A stretch of DNA of 64,000 nucleotides, taken from Bacteroidaceae bacterium. Lineage in GTDB: Bacteria > Bacteroidota > Bacteroidia > Bacteroidales > Bacteroidaceae. Each line of letters begins with the position of its first letter. The stretch's first letter is position 1. The stretch is taken from assembly GCA_017935785.1 (NCBI GenBank), contig JAGBGU010000010.1:1-64000 (forward strand), written 5' to 3'. The notes under the pieces were generated by a model. It searched no databases. It worked only from the letters and a program-made list of their open reading frames with translations, and was not told where the DNA came from. Made by a program: the position numbers and the translations under genes. Positions 9,000 through 18,226 of the stretch are shown here, one piece after another.

Positions 9000-9866
9000 A
9001 TGAAGCGATATTTGATCGTTCTTTTCCAGTTTCTGTGTACAGCCTTTCTTTCTGCACAGCAGCCTACTCCCCATGCCATAATAGAATTGTGGCCGAACGG
9101 TGCGCCTACTTCTAACGGACAGACCGGTGATATGATAGATACCGACGGAGTGCTACGTAACATTACCAAGCCCACACTTACCGTCTTTTTGCCGTCGCAC
9201 CCAAACGGAATGTGTGTAATGGCCTGCCCCGGAGGCGCCTATCATTGTGTGTGTACCGGAACTGAAGGGTTTCCAATGGCACAATGGTATCTTAACCAAA
9301 GAATCGCCTATGCCATTCTGCACTACAGACTTCCTAACGGACACCGCGAAGTGCCCCTTGACGATGCTCAGCGGGGCCTGCAGATACTGCGCGGCCATGC
9401 CAAGGAGTGGGGATTCAGTAAAATTGGCATTCAAGGCTGTTCTGCAGGCGGGCATCTCGCAGCAATGGCCAGTACACATTATACCGGCAGCAGCAATCGA
9501 CCCGATTTCCAGATTTTGTTCTATCCTGTGATTACGCTTGACCCCTCATTCACGCACATGGGCACACGGGAGAATCTCATCGGTAAGAATGCATCAGAAG
9601 AAGTCGCGGTAAAGTACAGCAATGAAAAACAAGTTACGTCACAAACACCGCCAGCCTTTATTATGCACAGTTCAGACGATGACCTGGTTCCGGTAAAGAA
9701 CAGCATAGCCTATTATCAGGCATTGGTAGACAAGGGGGTCAGTGCAACCCTTCATGTCTATCCAAACGGAAAACACGGATGGGCGTTTCATGACTGGTTT
9801 GCCTATAAGCGCGAATGGACTGGCGAACTGGAACGATGGCTCAAATGGATACAGCCTCGTTTATAG
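9000..9866 (+). CDS. Secreted alpha/beta-hydrolase, acetylesterase-like
   Basis: A 288-residue alpha/beta-hydrolase with a signal peptide (cleavage near ALSA-Q, residue 20). Nucleophile elbow GCSAGG (Ser in the GxSxG position), the oxyanion-type CPGGAYH block, a late Asp in SSDDDLVP and the catalytic His in GKHGWAFH. This set is typical of BD-FAE/acetyl-xylan-esterase-like enzymes that deacylate polysaccharides, often mislabelled xylanase B. Starts 12 bases after the porin gene, so likely the last gene of that transcript; a strong terminator follows. Confidence 0.85.
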   Translation: MKRYLIVLFQFLCTAFLSAQQPTPHAIIELWPNGAPTSNGQTGDMIDTDGVLRNITKPTLTVFLPSHPNGMCVMACPGGAYHCVCTGTEGFPMAQWYLNQRIAYAILHYRLPNGHREVPLDDAQRGLQILRGHAKEWGFSKIGIQGCSAGGHLAAMASTHYTGSSNRPDFQILFYPVITLDPSFTHMGTRENLIGKNASEEVAVKYSNEKQVTSQTPPAFIMHSSDDDLVPVKNSIAYYQALVDKGVSATLHVYPNGKHGWAFHDWFAYKREWTGELERWLKWIQPRL

Positions 9867-9886
9867 AAGTTTTTATAAATACAGTA

Positions 9887-9930
9887 AACAGGATGCTTGA
9901 TATTATGGCATCCTGTTTGTTCTTTTAGGC
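9887..9930 (+). terminator. Rho-independent terminator after the esterase gene
   Basis: A perfect 10-bp stem, AACAGGATGC (9887-9896) with GCATCCTGTT (9908-9917), 11-base loop, followed by a T-rich tail. Confidence 0.85.
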
Positions 9931-10138
9931 AATAACCGAACGAAACTTTATGTCCACTTCTGTTGTTAAACCATCCATAGGTGTATGGGAGTGTAGCGCG
10001 GTACAAGAAAGAGGGAATACAACTGGCATAGATGTGAAATACGTTATGTGAAGGGTCCCGAGGGGGTGACAGCCGGAAAAACGTTAATTCATACGGCCGA
10101 ATAATTTGTCATTTCCGTATTTTTTGGATATTTTTTTA
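9931..10138. other. Intergenic stretch without a recognised feature
   Basis: Between the esterase terminator and the kdgK promoter no gene, RNA or repeat was recognised. Short open frames here have no signal peptide, no motif and no ribosome-binding context. Confidence 0.4.
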
Positions 10139-10146
10139 TAACTTTG
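10139..10146 (+). promoter_or_regulatory. -7 element of the glucuronate operon
   Basis: TAACTTTG, 73 bases upstream of kdgK. The -33 position is poor (TTTG lies too far, TTGG too close), which would fit an activated promoter. Confidence 0.5.
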
Positions 10147-10219
10147 AGTGGAATTTATGGAACTATGCATGTTTTTGGCTATATTCCATTATGTTTATAT
10201 TAACTATTTTGAGTAGATT

Positions 10220-11242
10220 ATGGCGAAGGTTATAACAATGGGAGAGATAATGTTGCGGTTGTCCACACCAGAACATTCCCGTTTTGTGCAGAGTGATACA
10301 TTTGATGTAAATTATGGTGGCGGAGAGGCAAATGTAGCTGTAAGCCTTTCCAATTTCGGTCACTGTGCCTGTTTTGTGAGTAAGGTACCGAAGCATGAGA
10401 TTGGACAGGCTGCAATTAACAGTTTGCGTAAATGGGGCGTCAATACGCAATATGTTTCTCGCGGCGGTTCAAGGTTAGGCATTTATTATTTGGAAACCGG
10501 TGCCAGTTTGCGTCCCAGTAAAGTTATTTATGACAGGGCCGGAAGCAGTATCAGTACCGCCACACCTGATGATTTTGATTTCGACGCAATATTTGAGGAT
10601 GCGGTATGGTTTCATTGGAGTGGTATTACGCCCGCAATCAGCGATACTGCCGCAGAGTGTTTGCGTTTGGCGTGTATTGCGGCAAAGAAGGCAGGCGTTA
10701 CCGTTAGCTGCGACCTTAATTTCCGCAAAAAACTGTGGACGCCAGAAAAGGCTCAATCGGTCATGCGTCCCCTGATGCAGTATGTGGATGTGTGTATCGG
10801 AAATGAGGAGGATGCCGAGCTTTGTCTTGGTTTCAAACCTGAGGCAGACGTAGATAAAGGTAATACCGATGCACAAGGATATGAAAAGATTTTTGAAGGA
10901 ATGAGGTCGGCTTTCGGTTTCAAATATGTCGTAAGCACTTTGCGCGAAAGTTTCAGTGCCACGCATAACGGTTGGAAGGCATTGATATATGACGGAGAGA
11001 AATTCTATAGCAGTACACGTTATGATATCAATCCGATAGTGGACAGAGTGGGTGGCGGAGATTCTTTTTCCGCTGGTATCATCCATGGATTGCTGTCCGG
11101 CTTCAGTATGGAGAAAACGCTGGAGTTTGCAGTAGCCGCAAGTGCTTTGAAACATACCATACCCGGAGATGTTAATATGGTAACCACTGAGGAAGTTGAG
11201 TCGTTAATGAACGGAAATACTAACGGCCGAGTACAAAGATAA
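10220..11242 (+). CDS. kdgK: 2-dehydro-3-deoxygluconate kinase
   Basis: A PfkB-family sugar kinase (340 residues) that phosphorylates 2-keto-3-deoxygluconate (KDG) to KDPG. Seen: the N-terminal GGGEANVAVSLSNFG substrate block, the D-L-N-F-R-K-K-L-W core, N-E-E-D-A-E, and the C-terminal signature D-R-V-G-G-G-D-S-F-S-A-G with the catalytic Asp. First gene of a seven-gene operon; eda follows after 12 bases and makes the next step, so the assignment is firm. Confidence 0.93.
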   Translation: MAKVITMGEIMLRLSTPEHSRFVQSDTFDVNYGGGEANVAVSLSNFGHCACFVSKVPKHEIGQAAINSLRKWGVNTQYVSRGGSRLGIYYLETGASLRPSKVIYDRAGSSISTATPDDFDFDAIFEDAVWFHWSGITPAISDTAAECLRLACIAAKKAGVTVSCDLNFRKKLWTPEKAQSVMRPLMQYVDVCIGNEEDAELCLGFKPEADVDKGNTDAQGYEKIFEGMRSAFGFKYVVSTLRESFSATHNGWKALIYDGEKFYSSTRYDINPIVDRVGGGDSFSAGIIHGLLSGFSMEKTLEFAVAASALKHTIPGDVNMVTTEEVESLMNGNTNGRVQR

Positions 11243-11254
11243 TTTTATATCGAT

Positions 11255-11920
11255 ATGCCCAGATTTGATAAGTTAGCAGTTTTGCTAAAGATGAAGGAGA
11301 CTGGTATTGTTCCAGTTTTCTATCATAAGGATGCCCGCATTGTCAATAATGTAATTAAAGCCTGTTATGACGGAGGCATCCGAGTGTTTGAATTTACCAA
11401 CAGAGGAGATTTTGCCCATCAGGTTTTTGCAGAATGTGAAAAATTCGCGGCAGAAAATTGTCCCGAAATGATTTTGGGGGTAGGTTCTGTGGTAGATGCC
11501 CCCACTGCCTCGCTTTATATGCAGCTTGGCGCTTCCTTTATCGTGGGACCTTTATTTAATCCCGACATCGCCGTTGTCTGCAACCGCCGTTTGGTACCGT
11601 ATTGCCCCGGGTGCGGAACCATCAGCGAAATAGGCAAAGCCCAGGAATGCGGTTGCGACGTAACAAAAGTTTTTCCCGGCGAAGTTTACGGTTCCACTTT
11701 TGTCAAGAATCTTGTAGCTCCCTGTCCATGGACCAAGGTTATGGTGACCGGCGGTGTTTCGCCCACCGAAGACAGCATAAAGGAATGGTTCAAATCCGGC
11801 GTGTTCTGTGTGGGTATGGGAAGCAAACTTCTGCCCAAGGACCTCATTCATAAAGAAGACTGGAACCGTATTGCTGAAATTTGTCGCGACTGTCTTCACT
11901 ACGTATCGCTTGCCCGTTAA
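11255..11920 (+). CDS. eda: KDPG aldolase
   Basis: Bifunctional KDPG/4-hydroxy-2-oxoglutarate aldolase, splitting KDPG into pyruvate and glyceraldehyde 3-phosphate. The TIM-barrel landmarks are present: IVPVF at the start, FEFTNR with the conserved Glu, GVGSVVDAPTA, and the Schiff-base lysine Lys138 in CDVTKVFPG; the phosphate loop is VTGGVSPT. Normal length (221). Follows kdgK directly. Confidence 0.93.
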   Translation: MPRFDKLAVLLKMKETGIVPVFYHKDARIVNNVIKACYDGGIRVFEFTNRGDFAHQVFAECEKFAAENCPEMILGVGSVVDAPTASLYMQLGASFIVGPLFNPDIAVVCNRRLVPYCPGCGTISEIGKAQECGCDVTKVFPGEVYGSTFVKNLVAPCPWTKVMVTGGVSPTEDSIKEWFKSGVFCVGMGSKLLPKDLIHKEDWNRIAEICRDCLHYVSLAR

Positions 11921-11996
11921 TTTAATGGAATTCAACCAATACATCATTAAATGCGTTTAATTAACTGTAAATAAACTATAAAACATATTTTAAGTA

Positions 11997-13454
11997 ATGC
12001 AAATGAATAAGATGAAAAGCACGAACTTCCGTTGGGTGATTTGCGGAATGTTGTTCCTCGCCACTACAATCAATTACATGGACAGACAGGTTCTTTCGCT
12101 TACCTGGAAGGATTTTATAGCGCCGGAGTTTCACTGGACCGATGCCGATTATGGCAGAATAGCCGCCGTTTTCTCCCTGGTCTATGCCGTAGCCAATGTT
12201 TTTGCCGGACGTTTCATTGACTGGATAGGTACACGTAAAGGCTATGTATGGGCCATAGTAATCTGGTCCTTCGGAGCCTGTATGCACGCCTTCTGCGGCC
12301 TTGCCACCATATGGCATCTCGACCTTGGCGGCAGCGAAGACCTGTTCCAGGCCACCGGAGCTTTGGCGGTAACTATTTCTACCGTCAGCGCCTATTTCTT
12401 TATCATATCCCGCGTGGTGCTCGGAATCGGTGAGGCCGGAAATTTCCCTGCCGCCATTAAAGTAACCGCGGAATATTTTCCCAAGAAAGACCGCGCCTTT
12501 GCCACCAGCATTTTTAACAGCGGTTCCACCATCGGCGCGCTTGTCGCCCCGTTGAGCATTCCTCTGCTGGCACGCTACTTCAAGAACGTCGGCATTGGTA
12601 ACGGATGGGAGATGGCCTTTATCATTATCGGAGCGTTAGGATTCGTTTGGTTGGGCTTCTGGCTCTTCCTTTACCAAAAGCCCGAGAAATGCAAGTATGT
12701 CAATCAGGAAGAACTGAAGTATATCCATTTGGATGATGAAGAGGATAAGGTAGCCGTATCAACCGCGGAAACTGAACAGGAAGACAATATACCCTTTGCC
12801 AAGTTCCTGACCTTCCCCCAGACCTGGGCCATTTTCTTTGCCAAACTGATTACTGACGGCGTGTGGTGGTTCTTCCTGTTCTGGACACCGGCGTATCTGT
12901 CAGACGTCTATCAGCTCTCGTCAGACAATCCCACTGCCATACTCCTGCTATTCGTGCTTTATGCCATTACCATGCTTTCGCTCTACGGCGGCAAACTGCC
13001 TACCATTATCATCGACCGCACCGGAAAGATACCTTACGAGGCGCGCCTGCAGGCCATGTTCATTTTCACGCTGTTTCCGCTGCTCACCCTCTTTGCCCAG
13101 CCATTGGGAGTCTACAGCTATTGGTTCCCCGTGATCCTCATCGGTATTGCCGGAGCCGCTCACCAGTCGTGGTCAGCCAATCTGTTCTCCGTAGCCAGCG
13201 ATCTTTTCCCAAAGAAAGCAATCGGCACCATGACCGGCATCAACGGACTTGCCGGCGGAATAAGCTCCTTTGCCATCAACATGATTTCCGGCGAACTGTT
13301 TGTCTACGCCGATGCCACACAAATGACGTTCATGGGATTCACGGGCAAGCCAGCCGGCTATTTCATTGTCTTCTGCTATTGTGCCGTCGCCTATTTTGCA
13401 GGTTGGTGCGTGCTTAAGACGCTTGTTCCCCGATACAAGAAAGTTGTAGGTTAA
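11997..13454 (+). CDS. exuT: MFS hexuronate transporter, ExuT-like
   Basis: A 485-residue major-facilitator permease with about 12 membrane helices. N-terminal INYMDRQVLS and the loop-2 motif GRFIDWIGTRKG are typical of the anion:cation symporter branch to which ExuT belongs; GIGEAGNFPAAIK is also a hallmark. Between KDPG aldolase and mannonate dehydratase, the substrate is most simply glucuronate. ATG codons at 11997, 12003 and 12012 are all possible starts. The gene is preceded by 76 AT-rich bases. Confidence 0.88.
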   Translation: MQMNKMKSTNFRWVICGMLFLATTINYMDRQVLSLTWKDFIAPEFHWTDADYGRIAAVFSLVYAVANVFAGRFIDWIGTRKGYVWAIVIWSFGACMHAFCGLATIWHLDLGGSEDLFQATGALAVTISTVSAYFFIISRVVLGIGEAGNFPAAIKVTAEYFPKKDRAFATSIFNSGSTIGALVAPLSIPLLARYFKNVGIGNGWEMAFIIIGALGFVWLGFWLFLYQKPEKCKYVNQEELKYIHLDDEEDKVAVSTAETEQEDNIPFAKFLTFPQTWAIFFAKLITDGVWWFFLFWTPAYLSDVYQLSSDNPTAILLLFVLYAITMLSLYGGKLPTIIIDRTGKIPYEARLQAMFIFTLFPLLTLFAQPLGVYSYWFPVILIGIAGAAHQSWSANLFSVASDLFPKKAIGTMTGINGLAGGISSFAINMISGELFVYADATQMTFMGFTGKPAGYFIVFCYCAVAYFAGWCVLKTLVPRYKKVVG

Positions 13455-13505
13455 ATCACTTCTCTGTACTAATCAATCTGTACTAATCAATAATATTATA
13501 GCCTT

Positions 13506-14687
13506 ATGTTGGAAAAGACATGGCGTTGGTTCGGACGCAAAGACAAGATTACGCTTGACATGCTGCGCCAGATAGGTGTGGAAGGTATTGTAACCGCTCT
13601 CCACGATGTGCCGAACGGCGAGGTGTGGACACTGGAAGACATTCTCGACCTTAAGCATTACATCGAGTCGTTCGGACTGCGCTGGAGCGTGGTGGAGAGT
13701 CTGCCCGTTTGCGAAAGTATCAAATATGGCGGTCCGGACCGCGACGAACTCATAGAAAAATACAAGATAAGCCTTGCCAACCTGGGCAGGGCAGGGGTGC
13801 GCACCGTCTGCTACAATTTCATGCCCGTGCTTGACTGGGCGCGTACCGACCTTGCCCATCCCAACGGCGACGGCACATCCAGTCTGTTCTTCTCGCACGC
13901 CGAGTTCGCCTATTTCGACTGCGTTATTCTCAAACGGAGCGGAGCCGAACAGGACTACAGCGCCGAGACACTGGAAAAGGTTGAGGAGATGAAGCAGACC
14001 TTCACACCCCAGGACGAGCGCCGTCTGGTGGACAACATCATCGTGAAGACACAAGGTTTTGTCAACGGCAATATCAAGGAAGACGATGAAAAGCCTGTTG
14101 AGATTTTCCGCAGCCTGCTTTCGCTTTATGACGGCATCACCCCCGACCAGCTGCGCGAAAACATGAAATATTTCCTCACTGCCATTATGCCCGTCTGCGA
14201 CGAGTGGGACATCCGCATGTGCGTCCATCCCGACGATCCGCCCCTGCAGATACTCGGTCTGCCGCGCATTGTTACCTGCGATGCCGACATTGATTGGCTG
14301 ATGAAGGCCGTGCCCAATCCGCATAACGGACTCACCTTCTGCTCCGGCTCTCTCAGTGCCGGCGCACACAACAACGTGACCGCCCTTGCACGCAGATACG
14401 CCCACCGCACGTGGTTTGTCCATCTGCGCAGCACCGACGTGTTTCCCAACGGCGATTTCAAGGAGGCCAGCCATTTGGCCGGACGTGCCGACATCATAGA
14501 ACTGTGCCGCATCTTCCGCGCCATCAATCCCGATCTGCCCATGCGTGTGGACCATGCCCCCCTGATGCTGGGCGACGACAAGATGGGTTACAACGCAGGC
14601 TATTCCTTCCACGGGCGTATGCTTGCGCTGGGACAGGTTGAGGGCGTAATGGCCGTAGTGGACAGAGAGTATATCGAAGAAACTTAA
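13506..14687 (+). CDS. uxuA: Mannonate dehydratase
   Basis: UxuA dehydrates D-mannonate to KDG, using a divalent metal. Length 393 is normal. Visible family features: R-W-F-G near the N-terminus, MCVHPDDPP with metal-ligand His, FCSGSLSAG, HLRSTDVFPNGDF, and the C-terminal VDHAPLMLGD. It sits between the transporter and the oxidoreductase that supplies mannonate. A 379-residue open frame on the opposite strand is a by-product of the high GC content. Confidence 0.93.
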   Translation: MLEKTWRWFGRKDKITLDMLRQIGVEGIVTALHDVPNGEVWTLEDILDLKHYIESFGLRWSVVESLPVCESIKYGGPDRDELIEKYKISLANLGRAGVRTVCYNFMPVLDWARTDLAHPNGDGTSSLFFSHAEFAYFDCVILKRSGAEQDYSAETLEKVEEMKQTFTPQDERRLVDNIIVKTQGFVNGNIKEDDEKPVEIFRSLLSLYDGITPDQLRENMKYFLTAIMPVCDEWDIRMCVHPDDPPLQILGLPRIVTCDADIDWLMKAVPNPHNGLTFCSGSLSAGAHNNVTALARRYAHRTWFVHLRSTDVFPNGDFKEASHLAGRADIIELCRIFRAINPDLPMRVDHAPLMLGDDKMGYNAGYSFHGRMLALGQVEGVMAVVDREYIEET

Positions 14688-14701
14688 TATTTACACATAT
14701 C

Positions 14702-15517
14702 ATGAATACCAATTTGTTTGACATACGCGACCGCGTGGTGGTGATTACCGGCGGTACGGGAGTTTTAGGCCGCGAAATAGGCAAGTATCTGGCACAGCAG
14801 GGCGCAAAGGTGGTTCTGCTCGGACGGCGCAAGGATGTGGGCGATGCCCTCATAACCGACATCCTCGCGCTTGGCGGCGAGGCCGTCTTCTATTATTGCG
14901 ACGTTATGGACGTGGCTTCGGTTGAGGCTGTGTGCAAGAAGGTGATGCAGCGCTACGGCCGTGTGGATGCGCTGCTCAACGCTGCCGGGGGCAACATGCC
15001 CGGCGCCACCATTACCCCCACAGGCACCCTCTTCGACGTGCAGGTGGAGGAGTTCCAGAAGGTACTCAACGTAAACCTTACCGGAACCGTAATCCCCACC
15101 CAGGTGTTCCTAAAGCCGATGGTAGAGGCCGGCAGGGGCGCCATAGTGAACTTCAGCAGCATGGCGGCCTTCCGTCCGCTCACCCGTGTGATGGGCTATG
15201 CCGCCGCCAAGGCCGGAATCAGCAACTTCACCGCCTTCCTCGCCAACGAGGTGGCCAGCAAGTTCACCCCCGGTATCCGTGTCAATGCCATTGCGCCCGG
15301 CTTCTTCCTTACCAACCAGAACCGTGCGCTGCTCACCAACCCTGACGGCAGTCTTACCGAGCGCGGAGCCGACGTCATCCGCCAGACGCCCTTCAAGCGC
15401 TTCGGCAAGCCCGAGGAACTGTGCGGCACCATCCACTATCTCATCAGCGACGCCTCGGCGTTCGTTACCGGAACCGTCGCCGTTGTGGACGGCGGATTCA
15501 ATGTCTTTGCCATGTAA
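14702..15517 (+). CDS. SDR-family D-mannonate oxidoreductase (fructuronate reductase)
   Basis: A short-chain dehydrogenase (271 residues): cofactor motif TGGTGVLG near residue 17, NAAGG, catalytic Ser in NFSSMAA, YAAAKAG with the Tyr/Lys pair, and a C-terminal VTGTVAVVDGG. Its position between uxuA and uxaC implies NAD(P)H reduction of D-fructuronate to D-mannonate. This is the SDR-type enzyme used by Bacteroidales instead of the unrelated UxuB of E. coli; the substrate is inferred from context. Confidence 0.85.
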   Translation: MNTNLFDIRDRVVVITGGTGVLGREIGKYLAQQGAKVVLLGRRKDVGDALITDILALGGEAVFYYCDVMDVASVEAVCKKVMQRYGRVDALLNAAGGNMPGATITPTGTLFDVQVEEFQKVLNVNLTGTVIPTQVFLKPMVEAGRGAIVNFSSMAAFRPLTRVMGYAAAKAGISNFTAFLANEVASKFTPGIRVNAIAPGFFLTNQNRALLTNPDGSLTERGADVIRQTPFKRFGKPEELCGTIHYLISDASAFVTGTVAVVDGGFNVFAM

Positions 15518-15529
15518 AACCTGCGCCCT

Positions 15530-16933
15530 ATGAAGAACTTTATGGACCAAGACTTTCTGCTGCAGACCGAGACCGCTAAGCAGCTGTACCACGAGTCGGC
15601 AAAACATCTGCCCATCATTGACTACCACTGCCATCTGAACCCCAGAGAAGTGGCCCAGGACCACCGCTTCCGCTCCATTACAGAGCTGTGGCTCGGCGGC
15701 GACCACTACAAGTGGCGCGCCCTGCGCACCAACGGCGTGGACGAGCGCTACATAACCGGCGACGCGTCAGACTGGGAGAAGTTCCAGAAGTGGGCCGAGA
15801 CCGTGCCTTACTGCATGCGCAACCCCATCTACCACTGGACCCACCTGGAACTGCGCACCGCCTTCGGCATTGAAAAACTGCTCAATCCCGATACCGCACG
15901 CGAGATTTACGACGAATGCAACGAGAAGCTGCAGCAGCCCGGATTTTCCGCACGCGGACTGATGCAGCGCTACAACGTGGAGGTGGTATGCACCACAGAC
16001 GACCCTGCCGACTCGCTCGAGTACCACAGCCAGACGCGCGAGAGCGGATTCCAGGTGAAGATGCTCCCCACATGGCGGCCCGACAAGGCCATGGCCATTG
16101 AAGACCCTGCCGCCTACCGCAGTTACGTTGAGAGGCTGGGCGCAGCCGCCGGCATGGAAATAAAGACCTACGGCCAGCTGCTCGAGGCGCTGCAGATTCG
16201 CCACGACTTCTTCGGCTCCATGGGCTGCCGCCTGTCCGATCACGGACTAACCGAGTTCTATGCCGACGACTTTACCGAGACCGAGGTGGCCGCCGTTTTC
16301 GCCAAAGTGATGGACGGACGCGCCGCCACAGCCGACGAGATGAACAAGTTCCGCTCGGCGCTGCTCCTCGAGTTCGGCCGGCAGGACGCACGCGCAGGAT
16401 GGACACAGCAGTACCACTACGGCCCCATCCGCAACAACAACACCAAGATGATGCAGCGCCTCGGCCCCGACACCGGCTACGACTCCATCGGCACCGTGGA
16501 CACCGCCGCCTCAATGGCCCGCTTCCTTGACCGCCTCTGCCGCGAGGACAGTCTGGCCCAGACCATACTCTATTGCATCAACCCCTCTGACAACGAGATG
16601 CTCGCCACCATGATAGGCAACTTCCAGGAAGGTCCCGTGCCCGGCAAGATTCAGTTTGGCAGCGGATGGTGGTTCAACGACCAGAAGGACGGCATGGAGC
16701 GCCAGCTCAACGCCCTCTCCCTGCTGGGCCTGCTCAGCCGCTTTGTGGGCATGCTCACGGACAGCCGCTCATTCCTTTCCTATCCGCGACACGAGTATTT
16801 CCGCCGCACGCTGTGCAATCTCATCGGCAACGATGTGGAGAACGGCGAGCTGCCCGTGCAGGAGATGGAGCGCATCCGCGGCATGGTGCAGGACATCTGC
16901 TATTACAACGCCAAGCGCTATTTCCGCTTCTGA
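15530..16933 (+). CDS. uxaC: Glucuronate isomerase
   Basis: UxaC interconverts D-glucuronate and D-fructuronate. A 467-residue TIM-barrel metal enzyme with the amidohydrolase-like HCHLNPRE metal site near residue 31, EYHSQTR, WTQQYHYGPIRNNN and the C-terminal RVHEYFRR-like block SYPRHEYFRR. It closes the pathway glucuronate, fructuronate, mannonate, KDG, KDPG. Base composition is about 62% GC in lines counted by hand, well above kdgK. Confidence 0.93.
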   Translation: MKNFMDQDFLLQTETAKQLYHESAKHLPIIDYHCHLNPREVAQDHRFRSITELWLGGDHYKWRALRTNGVDERYITGDASDWEKFQKWAETVPYCMRNPIYHWTHLELRTAFGIEKLLNPDTAREIYDECNEKLQQPGFSARGLMQRYNVEVVCTTDDPADSLEYHSQTRESGFQVKMLPTWRPDKAMAIEDPAAYRSYVERLGAAAGMEIKTYGQLLEALQIRHDFFGSMGCRLSDHGLTEFYADDFTETEVAAVFAKVMDGRAATADEMNKFRSALLLEFGRQDARAGWTQQYHYGPIRNNNTKMMQRLGPDTGYDSIGTVDTAASMARFLDRLCREDSLAQTILYCINPSDNEMLATMIGNFQEGPVPGKIQFGSGWWFNDQKDGMERQLNALSLLGLLSRFVGMLTDSRSFLSYPRHEYFRRTLCNLIGNDVENGELPVQEMERIRGMVQDICYYNAKRYFRF

Positions 16934-16936
16934 CCC

Positions 16937-18028
16937 ATGTTCCAGCTCATCCTTTCCGCCGCCTTGATATCGCTGGCGGCAGCCAATGTCTATTTCTGCG
17001 TCCGTCTGCTGCAGTGGCTCCCTCCCGTGCATTGGGTGTGCCGCGTGGCGGTGGCGCTGCTGCTTGTCTGCCTTTCGCTTAGCTTCATCGGCGCCATGCT
17101 GCTGCGCCATTCCGATGTGTCCGAATGGCTGGTGCGCGGCCTGCACGCCGTGGGTACGGCATGGCTCGTCTTCATGCTCTATTGGACCATGGCCATGCTT
17201 GTGGCAGACGCAGTCCGGCTGCTGCTGCCCCAGTTCCGCCACGGTTTTCCGCTGGCCGTCTGTGCCACCGTATGCCTGCTCGTCTACGGCTATCTCAACT
17301 ATATCAACCCCCGCGTTTCCCGAGTGGACATACCGCTCCGGGGGCTGCACGCCACGCAGCCGCTTACCGTGGTGGGCATCAGCGACGTGCATCTGGGCGA
17401 CGGCACCGGCCGCAACCGCCTGGCAGACTATGTAGACCTGATCAACGCGCAGAAGCCCCATCTCATCCTTATCGCCGGCGACCTTGTCGACAACAACCTG
17501 TATCCGCTGAAGGCGCAGCACATGGCGGACGACCTGAACCGTCTATATGCCCCCATGGGTGTGTACATGGTGCCCGGCAACCACGAGTTCATTGCCGGAA
17601 TATGGGAGGTGGAACGATACCTGCGCGATACGCCCGTCCGCCTGATGCGCGACTCGGTGGCCGTGCTGCCCGAGGGCATCACCCTTGTGGGACGTGACGA
17701 CCGCCATAACCGCAGCCGTCTGCCGCTCGGCCAGCTGATGTCCCTTGTGCCGCAGGACCGGCCTGTCATAGTGCTGGACCACCAGCCCAGCGAGATTGCC
17801 CTGGCCGACTCACTGGGCGCCGACATGATCTTCTGCGGCCATACCCACCGCGGACAGGTGTGGCCCTTTACCTGGCTCACCGATGCCATCTTTGACCAGA
17901 GCCACGGCTACCGCCGCCTGAGCCGCGTGCAGGCCTATGTCTCGCAGGGCCTTTCCCTGTGGGGCCCGCCCTTCCGCATAGGTTCCCACAGCGAGCTTGT
18001 GGTCTTCCGCCTGCTGCCCCAGGAGTAG
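16937..18028 (+). CDS. Membrane-bound metallophosphoesterase
   Basis: 363 residues: four membrane helices (about 4-22, 36-58, 72-92, 100-120), then a calcineurin-like phosphoesterase with all metal motifs: SDVHLGDG, AGDLVDN, GNHEF and GHTHRGQ. The domain should face the periplasm or cytoplasm near the membrane; related proteins cut UDP-diacylglucosamine or other phosphoesters, but no substrate is evident. It starts 3 bases after uxaC, so it is translated with the uronate operon, although no uronate role is known. GC about 65% in a counted line. Confidence 0.82.
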   Translation: MFQLILSAALISLAAANVYFCVRLLQWLPPVHWVCRVAVALLLVCLSLSFIGAMLLRHSDVSEWLVRGLHAVGTAWLVFMLYWTMAMLVADAVRLLLPQFRHGFPLAVCATVCLLVYGYLNYINPRVSRVDIPLRGLHATQPLTVVGISDVHLGDGTGRNRLADYVDLINAQKPHLILIAGDLVDNNLYPLKAQHMADDLNRLYAPMGVYMVPGNHEFIAGIWEVERYLRDTPVRLMRDSVAVLPEGITLVGRDDRHNRSRLPLGQLMSLVPQDRPVIVLDHQPSEIALADSLGADMIFCGHTHRGQVWPFTWLTDAIFDQSHGYRRLSRVQAYVSQGLSLWGPPFRIGSHSELVVFRLLPQE

Positions 18029-18047
18029 CGGTAGGGCGTAACGGACA

Positions 18048-18097
18048 AGACGGAGAAGCGCAGAGGATAACCATCCGCTCTTCTCCGTCTTTTTTTT
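18048..18097 (+). terminator. Terminator of the glucuronate operon
   Basis: AGACGGAGAAG (18048-18058) pairs with CTTCTCCGTCT (18080-18090), followed by a run of eight T. Confidence 0.9.
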
Positions 18098-18102
18098 ATT
18101 GG

Positions 18103-18210
18103 CTTTTCTAGTTATTCTAGTTTTTCCAGATATTCTAGCATTTCCAGATATTCTAGCATTTCCAGATATCCTAGCTTTTCCAGATATTCTAGCTTTTCCA
18201 GATATCCTAT
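18103..18210. repeat. 9-bp tandem repeat array, 12 units
   Basis: Twelve contiguous 9-mers, consensus NNNTTCYAG on the plus strand, alternating ATATTCTAG-like and CATTTCCAG-like units, so an 18-bp period is also visible. On the minus strand it reads CTRGAANNN, i.e. Leu-Glu-X codons in the same frame as the upstream DUF6261 gene, though stops (18267-18265 and 18222-18220) lie between. A related 6-unit array follows the HU-like gene at 30351-30404. Confidence 0.9.
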
Positions 18211-18226
18211 TTTACAGAATCAAAAT

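Noticed and set aside
9803..10006. 67-residue open frame on the minus strand after the esterase
   Set aside because: It overlaps the esterase end and its terminator hairpin, and has no recognisable motif or ribosome-binding context.
13473..14612. 379-residue open frame antisense to uxuA
   Set aside because: It arises from high GC and codon structure of uxuA on the other strand; no motif, start context or neighbour supports it.
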